DNA of 64,000 bases, taken from positions 16,073,501-16,137,500 of the forward strand of contig CATIUR010000001.1 of NCBI GenBank assembly GCA_949592205.1. The letters are read 5' to 3'. The stretch comes from Helichrysum umbraculigerum. Lineage: Eukaryota > Streptophyta > Magnoliopsida > Asterales > Asteraceae. The notes beneath the pieces were generated by a model. It ran no database searches, had not been told where the DNA came from, and worked only from the letters and a program-made list of their open reading frames with translations. The position numbers and the translations under genes were made by a program. Positions 50,240-62,305 of this stretch are shown one piece after another; positions within the stretch are counted from its first letter, which is position 1; each line of letters opens with the position of its first letter.

Positions 50240-50925
50240 TTTAAATTTTATTAGCACTTATTATGATTAGTATAGATTCAATGCAAAAGAAAAAGTATTG
50301 TTCTACTTATAGATTGAAAAATAAAAATACTCTTTTGATGAGAATCCAATTGATGAAAGAAATGTTTCGTTTTTTTGACAAGGAGTCATTTAAGGTGAAT
50401 TATCTCTTGTGCGTTGTTTGATTAAGTAATTGTTTCTCTTAAAAAATATTTTATAAATACAAAGAGTATGATAAGACTTTTGGTTTCTTGTTTACTTATG
50501 ATAAGTTTCACTCCTTTGATGAATAACAGTCTTAGTTTGTGTTGTAGTCACTATGAAAAAGTGTTAAGAAATAGTGAACAATTTGATATTGATACAAATG
50601 AATTCTATGTAAAGTTACACTTTTTTTTTTTTGTGCCAAGATGGGAAATATTGATATTTTACATTATCTAAAATGACTCGATTGCTTTTCTACTGGAAGT
50701 GCATATAGAGTATTGTTGACTATTCCTACAACTGAAGTAGTTGCAGAAAAAGTTTTTCAAAGATTAAGTTGTTAAAGTTATATTTATGGTCTACAATGTC
50801 AAAAGATAGGTTTAATGGATTGACAATGATAGCATTTGAAAATAATCTACTTGAGAGTGTTGATTACAAAGATTTAATCAACAATTTGCTTCAAATAATC
50901 CTCGGAGAATCGTCTAAATGAAGAA
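50240..50925 (+). pseudogene. hAT (ZMYM1/DUF4371-like) transposase fossil
   Basis: The part from about 50695 to 50910 translates in pieces to YRVLLTIPTTEVVAEKVFQR, a stop, and then fragments resembling the MSxxRLNGLxMxxIENxLLExxDYxxLI region of the hAT C-terminal dimerisation domain. Upstream (from 50468) there are fragments that could belong to the same protein. Several stops and frame changes show it is long dead. Confidence 0.6.
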
Positions 50926-51145
50926 AGAAAAGGGTTAGTTTTTCGAATTGTTAGGTAATGATTTCATATTGTTGTATTTTTATGTAATTCTCGTAATATT
51001 AATGTAATTTCTTTCTAAGTATCTTTGATTTTTTTCAGTCTATTGAGAGCCTAATTTTTGATATCGCACGAGGCCTCTATAATTCATTTGCCGCCTAATA
51101 AAATCAAAGGAGAAAAAAGAAAAGGGTTAACACTTAATTTTCAGC

Positions 51146-51160
51146 GTCTAAGACCACTCC
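51146..51160. mobile_element. Possible left end of a PIF/Harbinger element
   Basis: TAAGACCACTCCCAA resembles the TAA target plus terminal repeat (CCACTCCCAATGG) frequent in plant Harbinger/PIF elements, and it lies about 300 bases beyond the 3' end of the Harbinger transposase fossil. The other end was not found. Confidence 0.35.
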
Positions 51161-51458
51161 CAATGGAGGACTGAAACTGACTAAAACCGACGTGCCACGT
51201 TTACGCTACGTCAGTTTTTTCACAAAACTGATAGAAACTGACAGCCCCCTGACAATGGTGGTCCGTCACTTTTTTTTTCCAGGGACCTACAACTAATAAA
51301 TTAATTAAACAATACACAATTAATTAAAATAAAACACATTTCATTAAAATTAAAAAGCTTACAATAATTAAAAAATCATTACAATAATTAAATAAATAAA
51401 ATATTACAATAATTAAAAAAAACATTACAATAATTAAATGAAAAAAATATTACAATAA

Positions 51459-52112
51459 TTAACGACTACGGTAATTTGGAGGGAGTTGCGAAACATGCTC
51501 GATTAGAGCATTGCGAAGTTGATGATGAACCTCCCGATCGCGTAATTCTTTGTCCATACGCAAATGAGTCTCAACCCTTTCTTGCCACGAACGTCTTGGT
51601 TGGATATCTGAATAATCCTCCTCCAGTTGACGCATATTTCGTCCGTTATCATCGGTTATCATGTTGTGTAGAATCACATAAGCATACATGATTCTTGATA
51701 TCCGGTTGGTGCTATATGGTTTTGCCGGGTTTTTGATTATTTGTCAACGGCCCTGAAGCATACCGAATGCTCACTTCTCATCTTTTCTTGCAGCTTCTTG
51801 ATATCTCTTGAAGCGCTTCTCCTGTTCTGTTAATGGATGTTTAAACGACTTGACTATAGTGGCCCATTCCGGATAAATCCCATCGCCTAGATAATAGCCT
51901 TTGTTGAATTTCCAGCCGGCAATTGTGAAACTTGGGGAGCTCTATCTTGAAGTAAATGGTTGAACAAATCCAATTGATTAGTATGTTGATATCGTTGCTC
52001 GAACCCGCTGGACCAAAGAAAGCGTGCCAAATTCACAAATCAGAAGAGGCAACTGCTTCGAGCATGATCGTTGCACAACCTTGATCCCCTCTAGTATATT
52101 GACATTGCCATG
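51459..52112 (-). pseudogene. PIF/Harbinger transposase fossil
   Basis: On the minus strand, fragments follow the plant Harbinger nuclease in order: TRGDQGCATIMLEAVASSDL, a stop where the family has Trp, IWHAFFGPAGSSNDINIL, KGYYLGDGIYPEWATIVKSF, KRYQEAARKD, another stop near AFGMLQG, then YAYVILHNMI (intact from 51689 to 51459). GDGIYPEW carries one of the DDE aspartates. At least three stop codons interrupt it, and its upstream part is cut at 52112 by the following LTR-like sequence. Confidence 0.85.
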
Positions 52113-53690
52113 TGTTACGCCCGAAACGTTCGTTCTCGCAACGGGCGCAACGGGGTGTTTTAAATTTATAAAAGCTAGGGACCTAAATTCTACTTACAGA
52201 GGCAAGTATAACTCAGGGTCGTTCTTAAGATCAATCGTATTGTGAAGCGGAGTTGTCAAGACAAACTATTCAATTTAGTGATGGGTTTTTGAAAATAGTT
52301 TTGATTTGGTTTTAGGTCCGTTTAAACTAAACTAATAAAACTGTCAATAAACAAACAGTAAATAAAAGATAAGGTTTAATCAGTAATGGAGGATAGTGCT
52401 TGCTATGATTTCGTTAGCTTATGTTATGGGGTGATGTCTAGGGTTTGTGTATGAAAATGTCTTTTAAAGATTTATGTCTTGCTTTTGCCTAAGTATTCAT
52501 AGTGTAAGCACTAACACCCTACTGTTTGATTTCTCAGACCGTATGTCACTGGGTTGCTAGGCTATGGTGATTCTGATAAGAGGAGGCAGCTCAATTCTTC
52601 AACACTTTCCATATGGTGGAACAATGACCCTTTTTGAAATGGTATTCATGGGCGCATGAGATAGAGTAACAGACCCACTAAAAGTTCTGACCGTTCTTAA
52701 CACTACGGGGATACTAAGGCTAGGCAAGGCATTTAAGATTAAGACTTGGTTTGGTGATTGCTAACTCTGTATTAATGGTCTTTGTTTAGTCCAGAGCTGT
52801 GTGGTTCAAGCAGGCTCTGACACAGTCTTCAACCGACGATAGTTCCTTAGCTTCCACGTTATTTGTACTCCACTTGAAGTGTTTCTAACGCTATACGAAT
52901 TACTGTGCCTGTTTTACGGTCTTTCCGGTGTCACATACTTTATGGTCACTCTGGACTAGTTTAACTAAGTTGGTATTAAAGCTTGACCATCTATGATGTA
53001 AACCTAACCCTCACTATTTAAACATATCCCAATAAATTCCTGATTGATTCACGGTGTACTATACGATAGGTTTGACAGTATTTCCACAGCTACACAATTC
53101 AGACCATGTTTATATTTGAAAACATAGATATATAGTTACCGGTTGATCAAGGTTCGTGACTTCTTGTCATGCAGGTTCTAACCACGATTATTGGAGGAAA
53201 GGCGATTTTGGTTTAGAAATTCATAAATACAAAGTTAACAATACACCGGTTTTCATTTATGTATTTAAAGTAACATCACCCCTAACATATATAAGCTAAC
53301 TACATCACAACAAGCACATAAGAGAACTACTCACTACACATGGCAAACAATCCTAAATCTATCATAACAATAATAGCAATCATCATAATAGAAAAGGAAA
53401 GAAGAAACCGTAGATTAATTCGTAGATAGAATAATGTTGAAAGAATACACGAACGGAACCTCCACAATATCTTCGACAATATTACAAATAAACCCCTCAG
53501 AATATTCCCTACACTATTACAAAAGTAGCCCCTCCGTTAGTCAAGGTTAAATATTAATCAATAACTAACTACCTAAACCCTAATCTAGAGAGAGAATTCT
53601 AGAGAGAGAAAATCTAGAGAGAGAGAAAGAGAAAGTGAGAGAGTGAAATGAAGTGTGGAATTGATGTGTGAAATGAGGAAATGGAGGCCT

Positions 53691-53700
53691 CTATTTATAG
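53691..53700 (-). promoter_or_regulatory. TATA box of the Athila-like LTR
   Basis: CTATAAATAG on the minus strand, followed by a leader rich in CTCTCT and TAGAGAGAG. The palindrome array lies just upstream of it. Confidence 0.65.
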
Positions 53701-53774
53701 GCAAAGGGGGTAGGAGCATGTACAAGCATCAAAGCATCAAGATACAAGCAAACGAAGCAAAACGAGATCACACG

Positions 53775-53882
53775 AGGGGGTCCAGGGCCGTACACGGCTT
53801 TTTCCAGGCCATACACGGCTCTAATGAGTATGTACACGGTCTCTCAAGGCTGTACACGGCCATATGGGGGCCGTGTGCTGCC
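53775..53882. repeat. CCGTACACGG-type repeats upstream of TATA
   Basis: Five or six copies of CCGTACACGGC-like words, some on the other strand as GCCGTGT, in about 105 bases next to the LTR promoter. Confidence 0.8.
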
Positions 53883-54388
53883 TCGTGTATTGTTTTCGGC
53901 TTTTCGCGTTGCTTCGGAATGTCGTATCTTCTTCGTTTCTCGTCCGTTTGACTTGATTCTATCGCCTATGTTCTCGTAATTCCATTACGCTTCTAATGAT
54001 GCCAAATGTGCCAAATTTGGATGTCTCTAAAGTTGGCGTGTGCAGAATGCTCTCGGTTTGTGCTTAGACGGCTCCATCTTCCTCGTTCTTCATCCGATCT
54101 GCACGATTCTTGATTCTACATTCTTGGAATAACCTGAGACATCATATGAGACTAATTAAGAACTTGTATCATCAGGTGATTAAAAGTATGATTAGAATCA
54201 GTGTTTGAATAATCTGCCTCGATTTGCGTGCCTTTTGGACGCTTTTAGCACTTTTTATAGCAATGCCTATAATTTGACCAACTTCGTAAAATTAAGTAGA
54301 TAAACGTTTAATTCAAGTGTTTTCACCAAGAATTAGGTCAAATGTGCGGGAAATATGCGCTTAAAAAATGACCTTTTGCCACATATCA

Positions 54389-57063
54389 AATATCCCACAC
54401 TTAGACATTGCTTGTCCTCAAGCAATACTCAGTTTTTATGATAACGGTTTTTAAGCAGATTTGGTGAATTCTAAGGTCCTTAGGAGCAATCACCCCATAT
54501 ATTAGCAAACCATAATAGAAATAAGGAATACTAAGATAATCGTCCCATAAACAAGGAATGACTTTCTTAGGTATACTTCCAACTCTCGCGATCTTGGAGT
54601 ATACATGACCGGGCGATTCCTCACAAGGTGGTCACTCAATTCACTCAAAGTGTATCGGGTTTCCTATCATTCTAGAACAATTGAAATCGCTCAAAAGCCA
54701 GTCATGCAACACTTATCGTCATAGGCTTGATCGAGAATCGGATCTCCACCACTTAAGTGATGACGGTGCTAATTATCCCAAGGCATTCATGAGGGTTGTA
54801 GTGTTTGGTGAGGGTGAAAGGGTATGGATGATGGTTTGTTTTGGGTTGTAAAGGTTTAGCTTTACCTTAGAACTTCTAAAACTATGAAAAACTTTATTTA
54901 GAATAGTGCAAATACGGAAATGGAACTAGATAGCTATTTTGCTTCTATCGGATCTTTCTGGAGTTTGATACTACTGAAAGCACTTAGCTTTATTCTTAGA
55001 CTAACTATTTTTCTTCTTGAGAATTTCTCTGCCACAGAATTTCTAAGGGATTACTTATTCATTTTTTTTTGCTCCCTTAGAAAATCCTTTATAACTTAAT
55101 ATCTCCATTTATGACAATCTTAAGCTTTGGTGCCAATTTTTCGCACCATGTTTTCTCTCTCCTTCATATATAACTTTGATGACTTTGTGAGAGAGGTGAT
55201 TTCGAGAAAGTGGAATGTTGAGTCAAGCGAAAAGGATGTTCTAAAAGGCATTTTCCATAACCTTTAGAAATTCTGAGATAAGCTTTTGGGAATTTTGGGA
55301 AAGTGGGTTTTAGAAATAAGGGTTTTATGAAACGAAAGGTTTATGCCCAACAGGGTTTACTAAGTGGATCATCGATACTAAAAATGAGCATCGGAAGGGT
55401 TTTGGGCTTGAAAAGATATGAGAGAAGGTGGTTTAAATCCTAGGAAATGTCAAGATCATTTAATTGCACCTATACCGCGTACGGTACTCACTAATATGGT
55501 CTCGAAACGTATATTAGGAGCAAGTTCTAATTTAGAATTGCATACATCGGCACACACAACAAACGAAAAGTGAAGCATTAAAGATGAATGCTTATAAAGG
55601 CTCAAGATACTTCACTGCAAGTTTTTTTGGTTATATATGCCTAGTCATGCGATGCCCCTCTTAGATTATCATTTTTGTTTGAGAGATTCCTACCTTATTT
55701 TCCTTAGTTTCCAAAATAGCATACTCATATACGGAAATGATTCCTCTTCAGAAACTTTAGAATTCAAAATAGCAGAGTTAATAACTCATACTTTTTATTA
55801 TTTTTGAAAAATTTTTAAATTTGAGGAACATTTTCAGAGTTTACTATTTGGACAAAAAGGCTTAAAATCTATCCAAGGTATCTATACCTGCTATCCCACT
55901 CTTAGAGGAACATTGTCCCTAATGTTCTCTTGAGTAGGGATTTTACAAGTAAAATCCCACACTTAGAGTTTGAACATATAGAAAATGTTACTCAAGTGTT
56001 GTTTTGGGCTGGAATCCTACACTTAGTGATAAGTTTAGGATAAGGCATAGATAACACACTAAACAAAACAGATTATTTATTTACTGAAAAGTGGAGAAAG
56101 GATAAGGAAACTCCCCGGATAGCGAGATGCTCGGATGATTATGATAAGAAAAATGCTGAACAGAGATACTGCCAGGATCCATTTCTGCATTTTCTTCCGG
56201 TTTTATCTTCGAGACTCTTACTAGGGTCTTCTTGCACACTTCAAACTTCATTTATTCAGACTCTTTCTCTCGTGAAATGTCCTCGTAGGTGTGAACACGA
56301 TGGATATGCCTTTTAACAAACTCATATATTTTTGCAAATGATAGAGAAATCACCGTCTCAGATTTTGAAGAGATGTTTTCTATGACAAATCATTTATAGA
56401 ACATTGTTTTTAAACGAGTTCGAGCATAATGCATAAAGTAGTATGCAAGTACCTCAAATGTTTGAAACAAGTGAATTATTTATTTTTACTTCTTATTTAA
56501 ACTGAGATGAGTGTTTTGCAAAATGAGTTGTTTTTGAGAAATGATTTTGAAAATAATTTTTAGGCATAACCAAGTGTGAAGGATAGTCGGAGATTATGCT
56601 TCACTTATTGACACTCAATCTTCTCTTTTTATTGCACAGGTTGCCTCCCGAAAAGCGCTGCTGTTAAAATTGAGAGCTCGACTTTGCCTTCTAGAAGATT
56701 AATGAGAACTAGAACAACTTGGGCCGGAAGTGTGTGGCACCCAAGTGTTGCGTGGGTAGATTTGCAGAAACTGGTGAGTGATGATCCTGATGATGTTTGG
56801 AGTATGAGATGCGAAATCAGGGAAGCTCTCAAGGTGATCTTCAATGACTTTCTGCATATGTAGGAGATCCCAAGTGATGTCTTTTACTGTTTTGGAGATA
56901 ACTCCATGGGGATCAACTACAAAGAGTCCTACTTCACTGGATTCCATCAACTCCCATTATGGATGTTCTTTCTTCAACGAGTTCATGAATCTGAGGAACT
57001 TCTTGTGGATAATTTCATGATCAGCTTGGCTAGCGTTTCCTCTGATTTCTCTGATAGACTCGT
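54389..57063 (-). other. Interior of the Athila-like element, mostly non-coding
   Basis: After the polypurine tract (54389-54405) the minus-strand interior has no recognisable pol. At about 56636-56660 the minus strand carries CGCTTTTCGGGAGGCAACCTG, nearly the same block as the plus-strand CGCTTCTCGGGAGGCAACC at 62404, so the two elements are related. Repeated phrases such as 'ccacacttag' occur across 54400-56030. Confidence 0.6.
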
Positions 57064-59605
57064 TGAAACGCCCTAAAAAAATTTTATTTTTATTTTACTC
57101 CATTTACACCTTGATTCAGTAGATTTAACACTTCGATTCGCTAATTTTTTAACTTTGATTCAGTAACTTAAGACTTCGATTCAGTAAACATGTCTGCACT
57201 TTTTCAACTAAAAATACGAACTTCCGACGCGCATAACTTTTAAACGGTGAGGACTTAGACTCTGAAAATTTACACGCACCTCCAATATGATAAAATAAAA
57301 CTTTCACTTTTGACACTTTTTCAATTTTCACAAAAACGACCATTTTGAACGTGTGGGTTGTTCTCGCCCATTTTAACCACTTTTACTTTGCATACCAAAA
57401 CACAAACCACACCAAATCTAGTCAAACCATTTTGCACACTTATTTAACATGTCAAAACAAACTTAATGCAATTTAAAACCAACCCATAGCTCCACCATAC
57501 ACTATTTTCACCATATGACCTCTTTAGACCCATTTTGACACCAAATTGACCCATTCAACATTCTAAGTTTAATTTGACCCAAACCACTATTCTTTGACTC
57601 ATATTTGACTATTTCAAACATAATTGACTATATGTCAACTCTCACTTTGACAAACCAATCAAAACGACACGTTACCTCATTTTTATCCACATAAGCACAC
57701 TAGATAATTTACATTCATTATAACTTCAAAGTTCACTTCAACAACACACACACTACTACCATCTACAGCTGACTTTCAAAGTCAACATACTCCAAGACCA
57801 AAACCAAAAGCATAATGTTTGACTACTAAAAGACTTTATGTTTTGGGCGTATTACACAAGCATCCTTCAAAACGATAATTTAAAGAAAGGAACATGCACT
57901 CACTACACGATAGCAATCCACGTCAATCCCTCTACTTGCTTTGCCCTCCCTTTTTCCCAAGATCACCTAAAAACATAAAATACATAAAGAATAAGCACTC
58001 TTGCTTAGTGAGCATATAGGCTAATCAATTAAATAATTCTCCACATATACAATAATCATTAATTCATATAATTCAACATATACACTTACACACATATTCA
58101 CTGAAACATCATATTAAATCAACACTGTCACTGTCACTATACACTTTTTAGTACCATACCACGCCGGCATGCATACCAAGTCAACAACACTGTAATCACT
58201 GTCACTATTACATGATCGTGCAAACCTCTTGCTCGGAAGCAATCCGGTACATACACAATCATGTTCTCTTTAACATTCAACATTTACATAACAACACAAT
58301 TAAATAATAAACAACAACACATGATTGTGCAAACCTCTTGCTCGGAAGCAATCCGGTACATACACAATCACAATTATTTAATTAATCCCTACACTACTCA
58401 CCTTGGCTTTCGGTCGATGATTGACAAGATACAATAACTGATGAAATGCCCAACTCTTTAACACCTAATCATACAACACATAACAACACATTTAAGTCTT
58501 TAAACTTCATTACTTCAACTAATATCCCTTATATGATAACTCCCCCACTTTGATTCAACTAATTCCACTTATTAATCACTAACATATTCATTTAACCTAT
58601 CATCATATTCAAGATCATAATCATCTCTTTTCATCTAATTATGATCACTAGCATAATCACTTCAATTTCACTTTATTAATATTTTGCACTTAAATTCTCA
58701 TATAAACATATTATTTATACTATATCAACATCACTAATAACATATTTAAAGTTATTAACATCATATTGCAAGATTTAGCAAAACCCTAGAATTTCATTCA
58801 AGAACACCAACAATTAATTCATTACTTTTAACTTGTTATATGATTACCAATAAGCTTATAAACACTAACAAACAACAATTTTAACAATTATAAACCCTAA
58901 TTTCGTATTTAATTACATCAATTTCACTAAACCCACTATAACCCCCATGAACTAGGTTAAAATAAGATGAAAGACGACTTACAAAGATTAGAGGATTGAA
59001 AGAGATAATATTAGAGGATGATTCTTCAAAGATTAGAGCTTATTTTAAGTTTGATTAAAGGTTTGGTGAGGGATTAGAATCCCCTGCGTTTTCTTCAGCT
59101 TATGAGGGTGCTACTGGAATGTTTTAGAGTTAATTGAAATAAACCCACGACCCTTCCACCTATATCTGTATAATTGTTTTAATTCCCCTTTATTTTACAG
59201 TCTGGAACTGATAATTTGTTTACGCTTTTCACTATATCTCTTTATTTACACGATATTACTTCATTATAAAATTATATCCGCGTACGAAATTAAATTCCTG
59301 AAATTTGGAATGTTACACTCGTGAATGCTCTTGATGAGATTGGCCTGATGAACGGAGAATGAGAGGGTAGAGTCGCGGAAGATGTTGTTGACAATATCGT
59401 ACACCTCTCATAATCCATAGTGAAAGATCTGGCGATACTCATTCGGGTGAACTTCACAGAAGATCTCCTTGATTCGGTATGAGAGGAAGTTCGCGATGTT
59501 AACCATCGAACCTTCAGGTATGGACGAAGGGATGACACACGTTCTTTCATTGAAACTCTCAAACTCGAGATCATGAACAATCTTGTGAGCATGTGATATC
59601 ATCAA
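56699..59605 (-). pseudogene. Unknown ORF of the Athila-like element, split by a solo LTR
   Basis: Minus-strand protein fragments are found at 59605-59408 (VHDLEFESFNERTCVIPSSI and following), then after a stop further fragments to 59323, and beyond the solo LTR from 57058 (SIREIRGNASQADHEIIHK) to the frame 56950-56699 (MESSEVGLFVVDPHG and following). The frame appears to continue across the LTR. The protein has no motif I recognise. Its position inside the element and before the GGGAGGCAACC block suggests an Athila-like gag or accessory ORF. Two or more stops show decay, and its upstream part is cut by the plus-strand element at 59594. Confidence 0.5.
57064..59317 (-). mobile_element. Solo LTR inside the Athila-like element
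   Basis: On the minus strand it begins TGTAACATTCC and ends GGGCGTTTCA; CTCGT flanks at 57059-57063 and 59318-59322. The TGTAACATTCC start resembles the family of 17167 and 1984. Internal repeats: TTGATTCAGTA-like units at 57110-57190, and a duplicated block of about 54 bases (58211-58264 and 58321-58374) with CTCTTGCTCGGAAGCAATCC. Confidence 0.92.
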
Positions 59606-60056
59606 ATAATATCATATTTATACACTTATTTTCCCTACATTTTATACACTTTTAATGGAATTTATGTTGATTTAGATACTTAATTTGTTCATATTTGTAA
59701 TTTAGGTGTAAAAGATGAAGAATTGAAGAAATGAACGAAAAAGAAGCAAAAATGAAGAAAAACCCAGAGAAAATGAAGACTTAAAGAATGGGCCAAGAAA
59801 AGATTTTATAAAGAAGATAGCTCAAAAATGGAGTGATAAAATCAAATAAGTGTTTTAAATGAAGCTTGGATGAAAAGGAGCGGAATTTAGATCAAAAACT
59901 GAAGAAAAGTGTAAATGCTGAATTTCCTGCTATGCGTTAGTATTTTGGCCATAACTTCCTTATGCGGAGTCCAAATGAGTTGATTCAAGCGCCCAAATTT
60001 AGCTAACACATAGAGCTATAACATATAAAAAAATCAGCTTATTTGGAGAAAAAATC

Positions 60057-60182
60057 AACCTCCGGTTGGGCCTTTCAACCGGCGGTTGGAATCAAAAATT
60101 CTAGAAATTAGTAGAAACGAAGAGTTTGACTTGGACACAAAGTAACCAACCGCCAGTTGGACCTTCCAACCGCCGGTTGGGT
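60057..60182. repeat. CAACCG-S-CGGTTG palindromes upstream of TATA
   Basis: Four copies of the CAACCGCCGGTTGG type (one with CCAG in place of CCGG) in pairs about 75 bases apart, ending 16 bases before the TATA box at 60198. Confidence 0.85.
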
Positions 60183-60197
60183 TCCGACTTCAGCTAT

Positions 60198-60204
60198 TAT
60201 AAAT
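60198..60204 (+). promoter_or_regulatory. TATA box of the plus-strand LTR
   Basis: TATAAAT in a TATTATAAATAG context, about 605 bases into the LTR. Confidence 0.7.
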
Positions 60205-61204
60205 AGAAAACTCATTCCAGCTTCGAAAGATATACCAGATACGAATTTTAGAGGTAAAAGTCGATTATTAGGGTTGAAGAACGACTTTAAGTCGAATTTG
60301 GAGGCTGGGAGGTTAGGGATTGAAGACCTTCAAACCTAACGAAGGGTAATTCAATATCTTTGGTTTGTATTCTAAGTCCTTTTACTTGATAAATGACTGT
60401 TTACTTGTATTTGGAATCTTGTTTATATTATCAATGATTATTGATTATTTCTTTAACATATTTGTTTAGATGAATGATGTTTGTATGATTATTTGAGTAT
60501 ATGTTTATGTTAATTGTTTCTATGAATGTTATTAAGGTTATATCGATATTGATTATATGATTATGATATTCATGCTATATAGAGAACTCTTGTGTGGATT
60601 GACTTAATAATTTAGGTTTATATTTTGACTATACCTAGAAAAACGAGAACATGGTGATAGGTTATAGTCATTACTGGATTAAACTATAATTGATTAGATA
60701 ATAACATTCGAGACCTCGAAGTTAGTTAACCTTAATATACGTTGAAGAGCTTAATCTTAGGATATTGAGTTGGACCAAGGCCTTTATCTATTTTTATATT
60801 TCAACATAGATCAATTAGCTGACAAAGATAAACATATAGGAGAATTTGAATACAACATAACCAATCTAGGTAAAATATATCTTCTATCTACCTTATTCAG
60901 CTTAAATAATTATGTAATTACCTTAATTGCCTTGTATATCCTAGTTATGTATCAAAGTAATTATTTGTTCGCTCGGAACTAAAACGTCCCCCTTTATCTG
61001 TAACCTTAATTGTAAATAGCTGTTAATAATTGTTTAGGGTTAAATTAAAATACCGTTCCCTGTGTTCGATACCTGGACTTACTTATAAAGCTATATTATA
61101 CGAACGAGTTATTCTTGCTTTTATTGTGTGATAGTATTATTTAGTATTTCCTCTATTTAAAACTTGTTATTTTAATTGCATATATTTCACGCACATCAAG
61201 TTTT

Positions 61205-61222
61205 TGGCGCCGCTGCCGGGGA
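61205..61222 (+). promoter_or_regulatory. Primer binding site (Asp-tRNA type)
   Basis: TGGCGCCGCTGCCGGGGA lies six bases after the LTR. Asp-tRNA priming is typical of Athila/Tat-type Gypsy elements. Confidence 0.9.
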
Positions 61223-61537
61223 GCGGTGATTTAAAATTTTTTAATTTTTCCCTGTAAATAAATTTTTGTAAACTGTTGATCAATCGTAAAATCGGCTCAC
61301 CCATTGTGATTACTAAACAAAAACAGTGATATAAGGAGGGTCGCTCTGCTTCCCGAAAGGGGTAGGTTTTTAATACGCTTCGCGCTGACCTACTTCTCCG
61401 CTTCTGTGTATGATCATTGGAGCTACCGAGGACTTTTGATTAACTTTGTATATAATTTTTATTTTATTAGTTTTTATTTTATTTTCTTTGCTACTCTGTT
61501 TCTTTTTCTTTTAGTATTAACAGGTATTTACCAGACC

Positions 61538-62305
61538 ATGGATAACATTCATGAGGTTTATCAAAAATCGAGTAATGATCGTATTTACCAAATGACGATT
61601 GAGAATCAAAAGAGATTGATGAATGTATCTCGATCATCAATTGTATTAGCTACACTATTTCTGGGAACCAGTACAAGAATGGAAGAAACTAAAACGAATG
61701 GCCATAGTGAAGGGAATTTCATGCAAGAACTTGAAGAGATGGATAATCAAATCAATAAGTATACTCAATTTTCTGAATCCTTATTTTCTAACAAAATTTT
61801 TAGTGAATTTAAACCAGAAGAAGATTTGGAGGTAGATTGGTCGTTATCACCTAAATTTGATCACCACGATACTGACGAGGAGATTCTTGAATTGAGAAAC
61901 CAGAATGGGGCAATGACAGAAGAAGAAATAATGACGATTATTGATGACTTTTTAGCATTACACCCAGAGGAGGAACAATTAAAGGAAGATGATCAAGGGA
62001 TTGGAAAAGATACCAAAAACAAAACTTGCGGTAATCAGATATTAAACAATAATTGGATCAAAACACAGTCTATAGTGGAAATGCAAACGAAGGTTGAGTC
62101 TATACAACCAACGGGTGAAGTATCTACAAGCACAAGCTTATTGTTTTACAACTATGAAGATCCTTTTTGGCGATTCGATCGAAAGGAAAATTTCTTGCAA
62201 TTTTTGGACAATCATGGAGTATCACAGAATGGATATTTACCTGCTTTAAAAGATAAGTATTTCTATTTCTTTTTTAATAAATTTACATTTTTGGAAAATT
62301 TATAA
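61538..62305 (+). CDS. Unknown acidic ORF of the plus-strand Athila-like element
   Basis: 255 codons from the ATG at 61538, in an ACCATGG context just downstream of a CAG that could be a splice acceptor. An upstream in-frame ATG at 61406 would add a hydrophobic stretch and is less likely to be used. The protein is rich in Glu, Asp, Asn and Gln, with MQELEEMDNQINKYTQF, EEEIMTIIDDFLALHPEEE and a C-terminal aromatic patch ending FTFLENL. It shows no protease, RT or integrase motif and no Cys-His knuckle. It occupies the gag position of a non-autonomous element. Function unknown. Confidence 0.5.
   Translation: MDNIHEVYQKSSNDRIYQMTIENQKRLMNVSRSSIVLATLFLGTSTRMEETKTNGHSEGNFMQELEEMDNQINKYTQFSESLFSNKIFSEFKPEEDLEVDWSLSPKFDHHDTDEEILELRNQNGAMTEEEIMTIIDDFLALHPEEEQLKEDDQGIGKDTKNKTCGNQILNNNWIKTQSIVEMQTKVESIQPTGEVSTSTSLLFYNYEDPFWRFDRKENFLQFLDNHGVSQNGYLPALKDKYFYFFFNKFTFLENL

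Larger units (their letters stand above)
52113..54388 (-). mobile_element. Probable 3' LTR of an Athila-like element (minus strand)
   Basis: On the minus strand it begins TGATATGTGG at 54388, directly after AAGTGTGGGATATT, the usual Athila polypurine context. A TATA box and a CT-rich leader follow. The far end at 52113 (GGGCGTAACA) is less certain; it abruptly cuts the Harbinger fossil, but the partner LTR is outside the window or lost, so no duplication could be checked. Confidence 0.6.
59594..61198 (+). repeat. 5' LTR of a plus-strand Athila-like element
   Basis: Begins TGATATCATC and ends CGCACATCA (terminal TGAT...ATCA), followed at once by an Asp-tRNA-type primer site. GCATG before it (59589-59593) would be the target duplication, but the right end of the element is outside the window. 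Confidence 0.85.

Noticed and set aside
59290..59592. 100-codon Ser/Arg-rich minus-strand frame
   Set aside because: It overlaps, in another frame, the 59408-59605 frame that continues on the far side of the solo LTR, and it has no motif.
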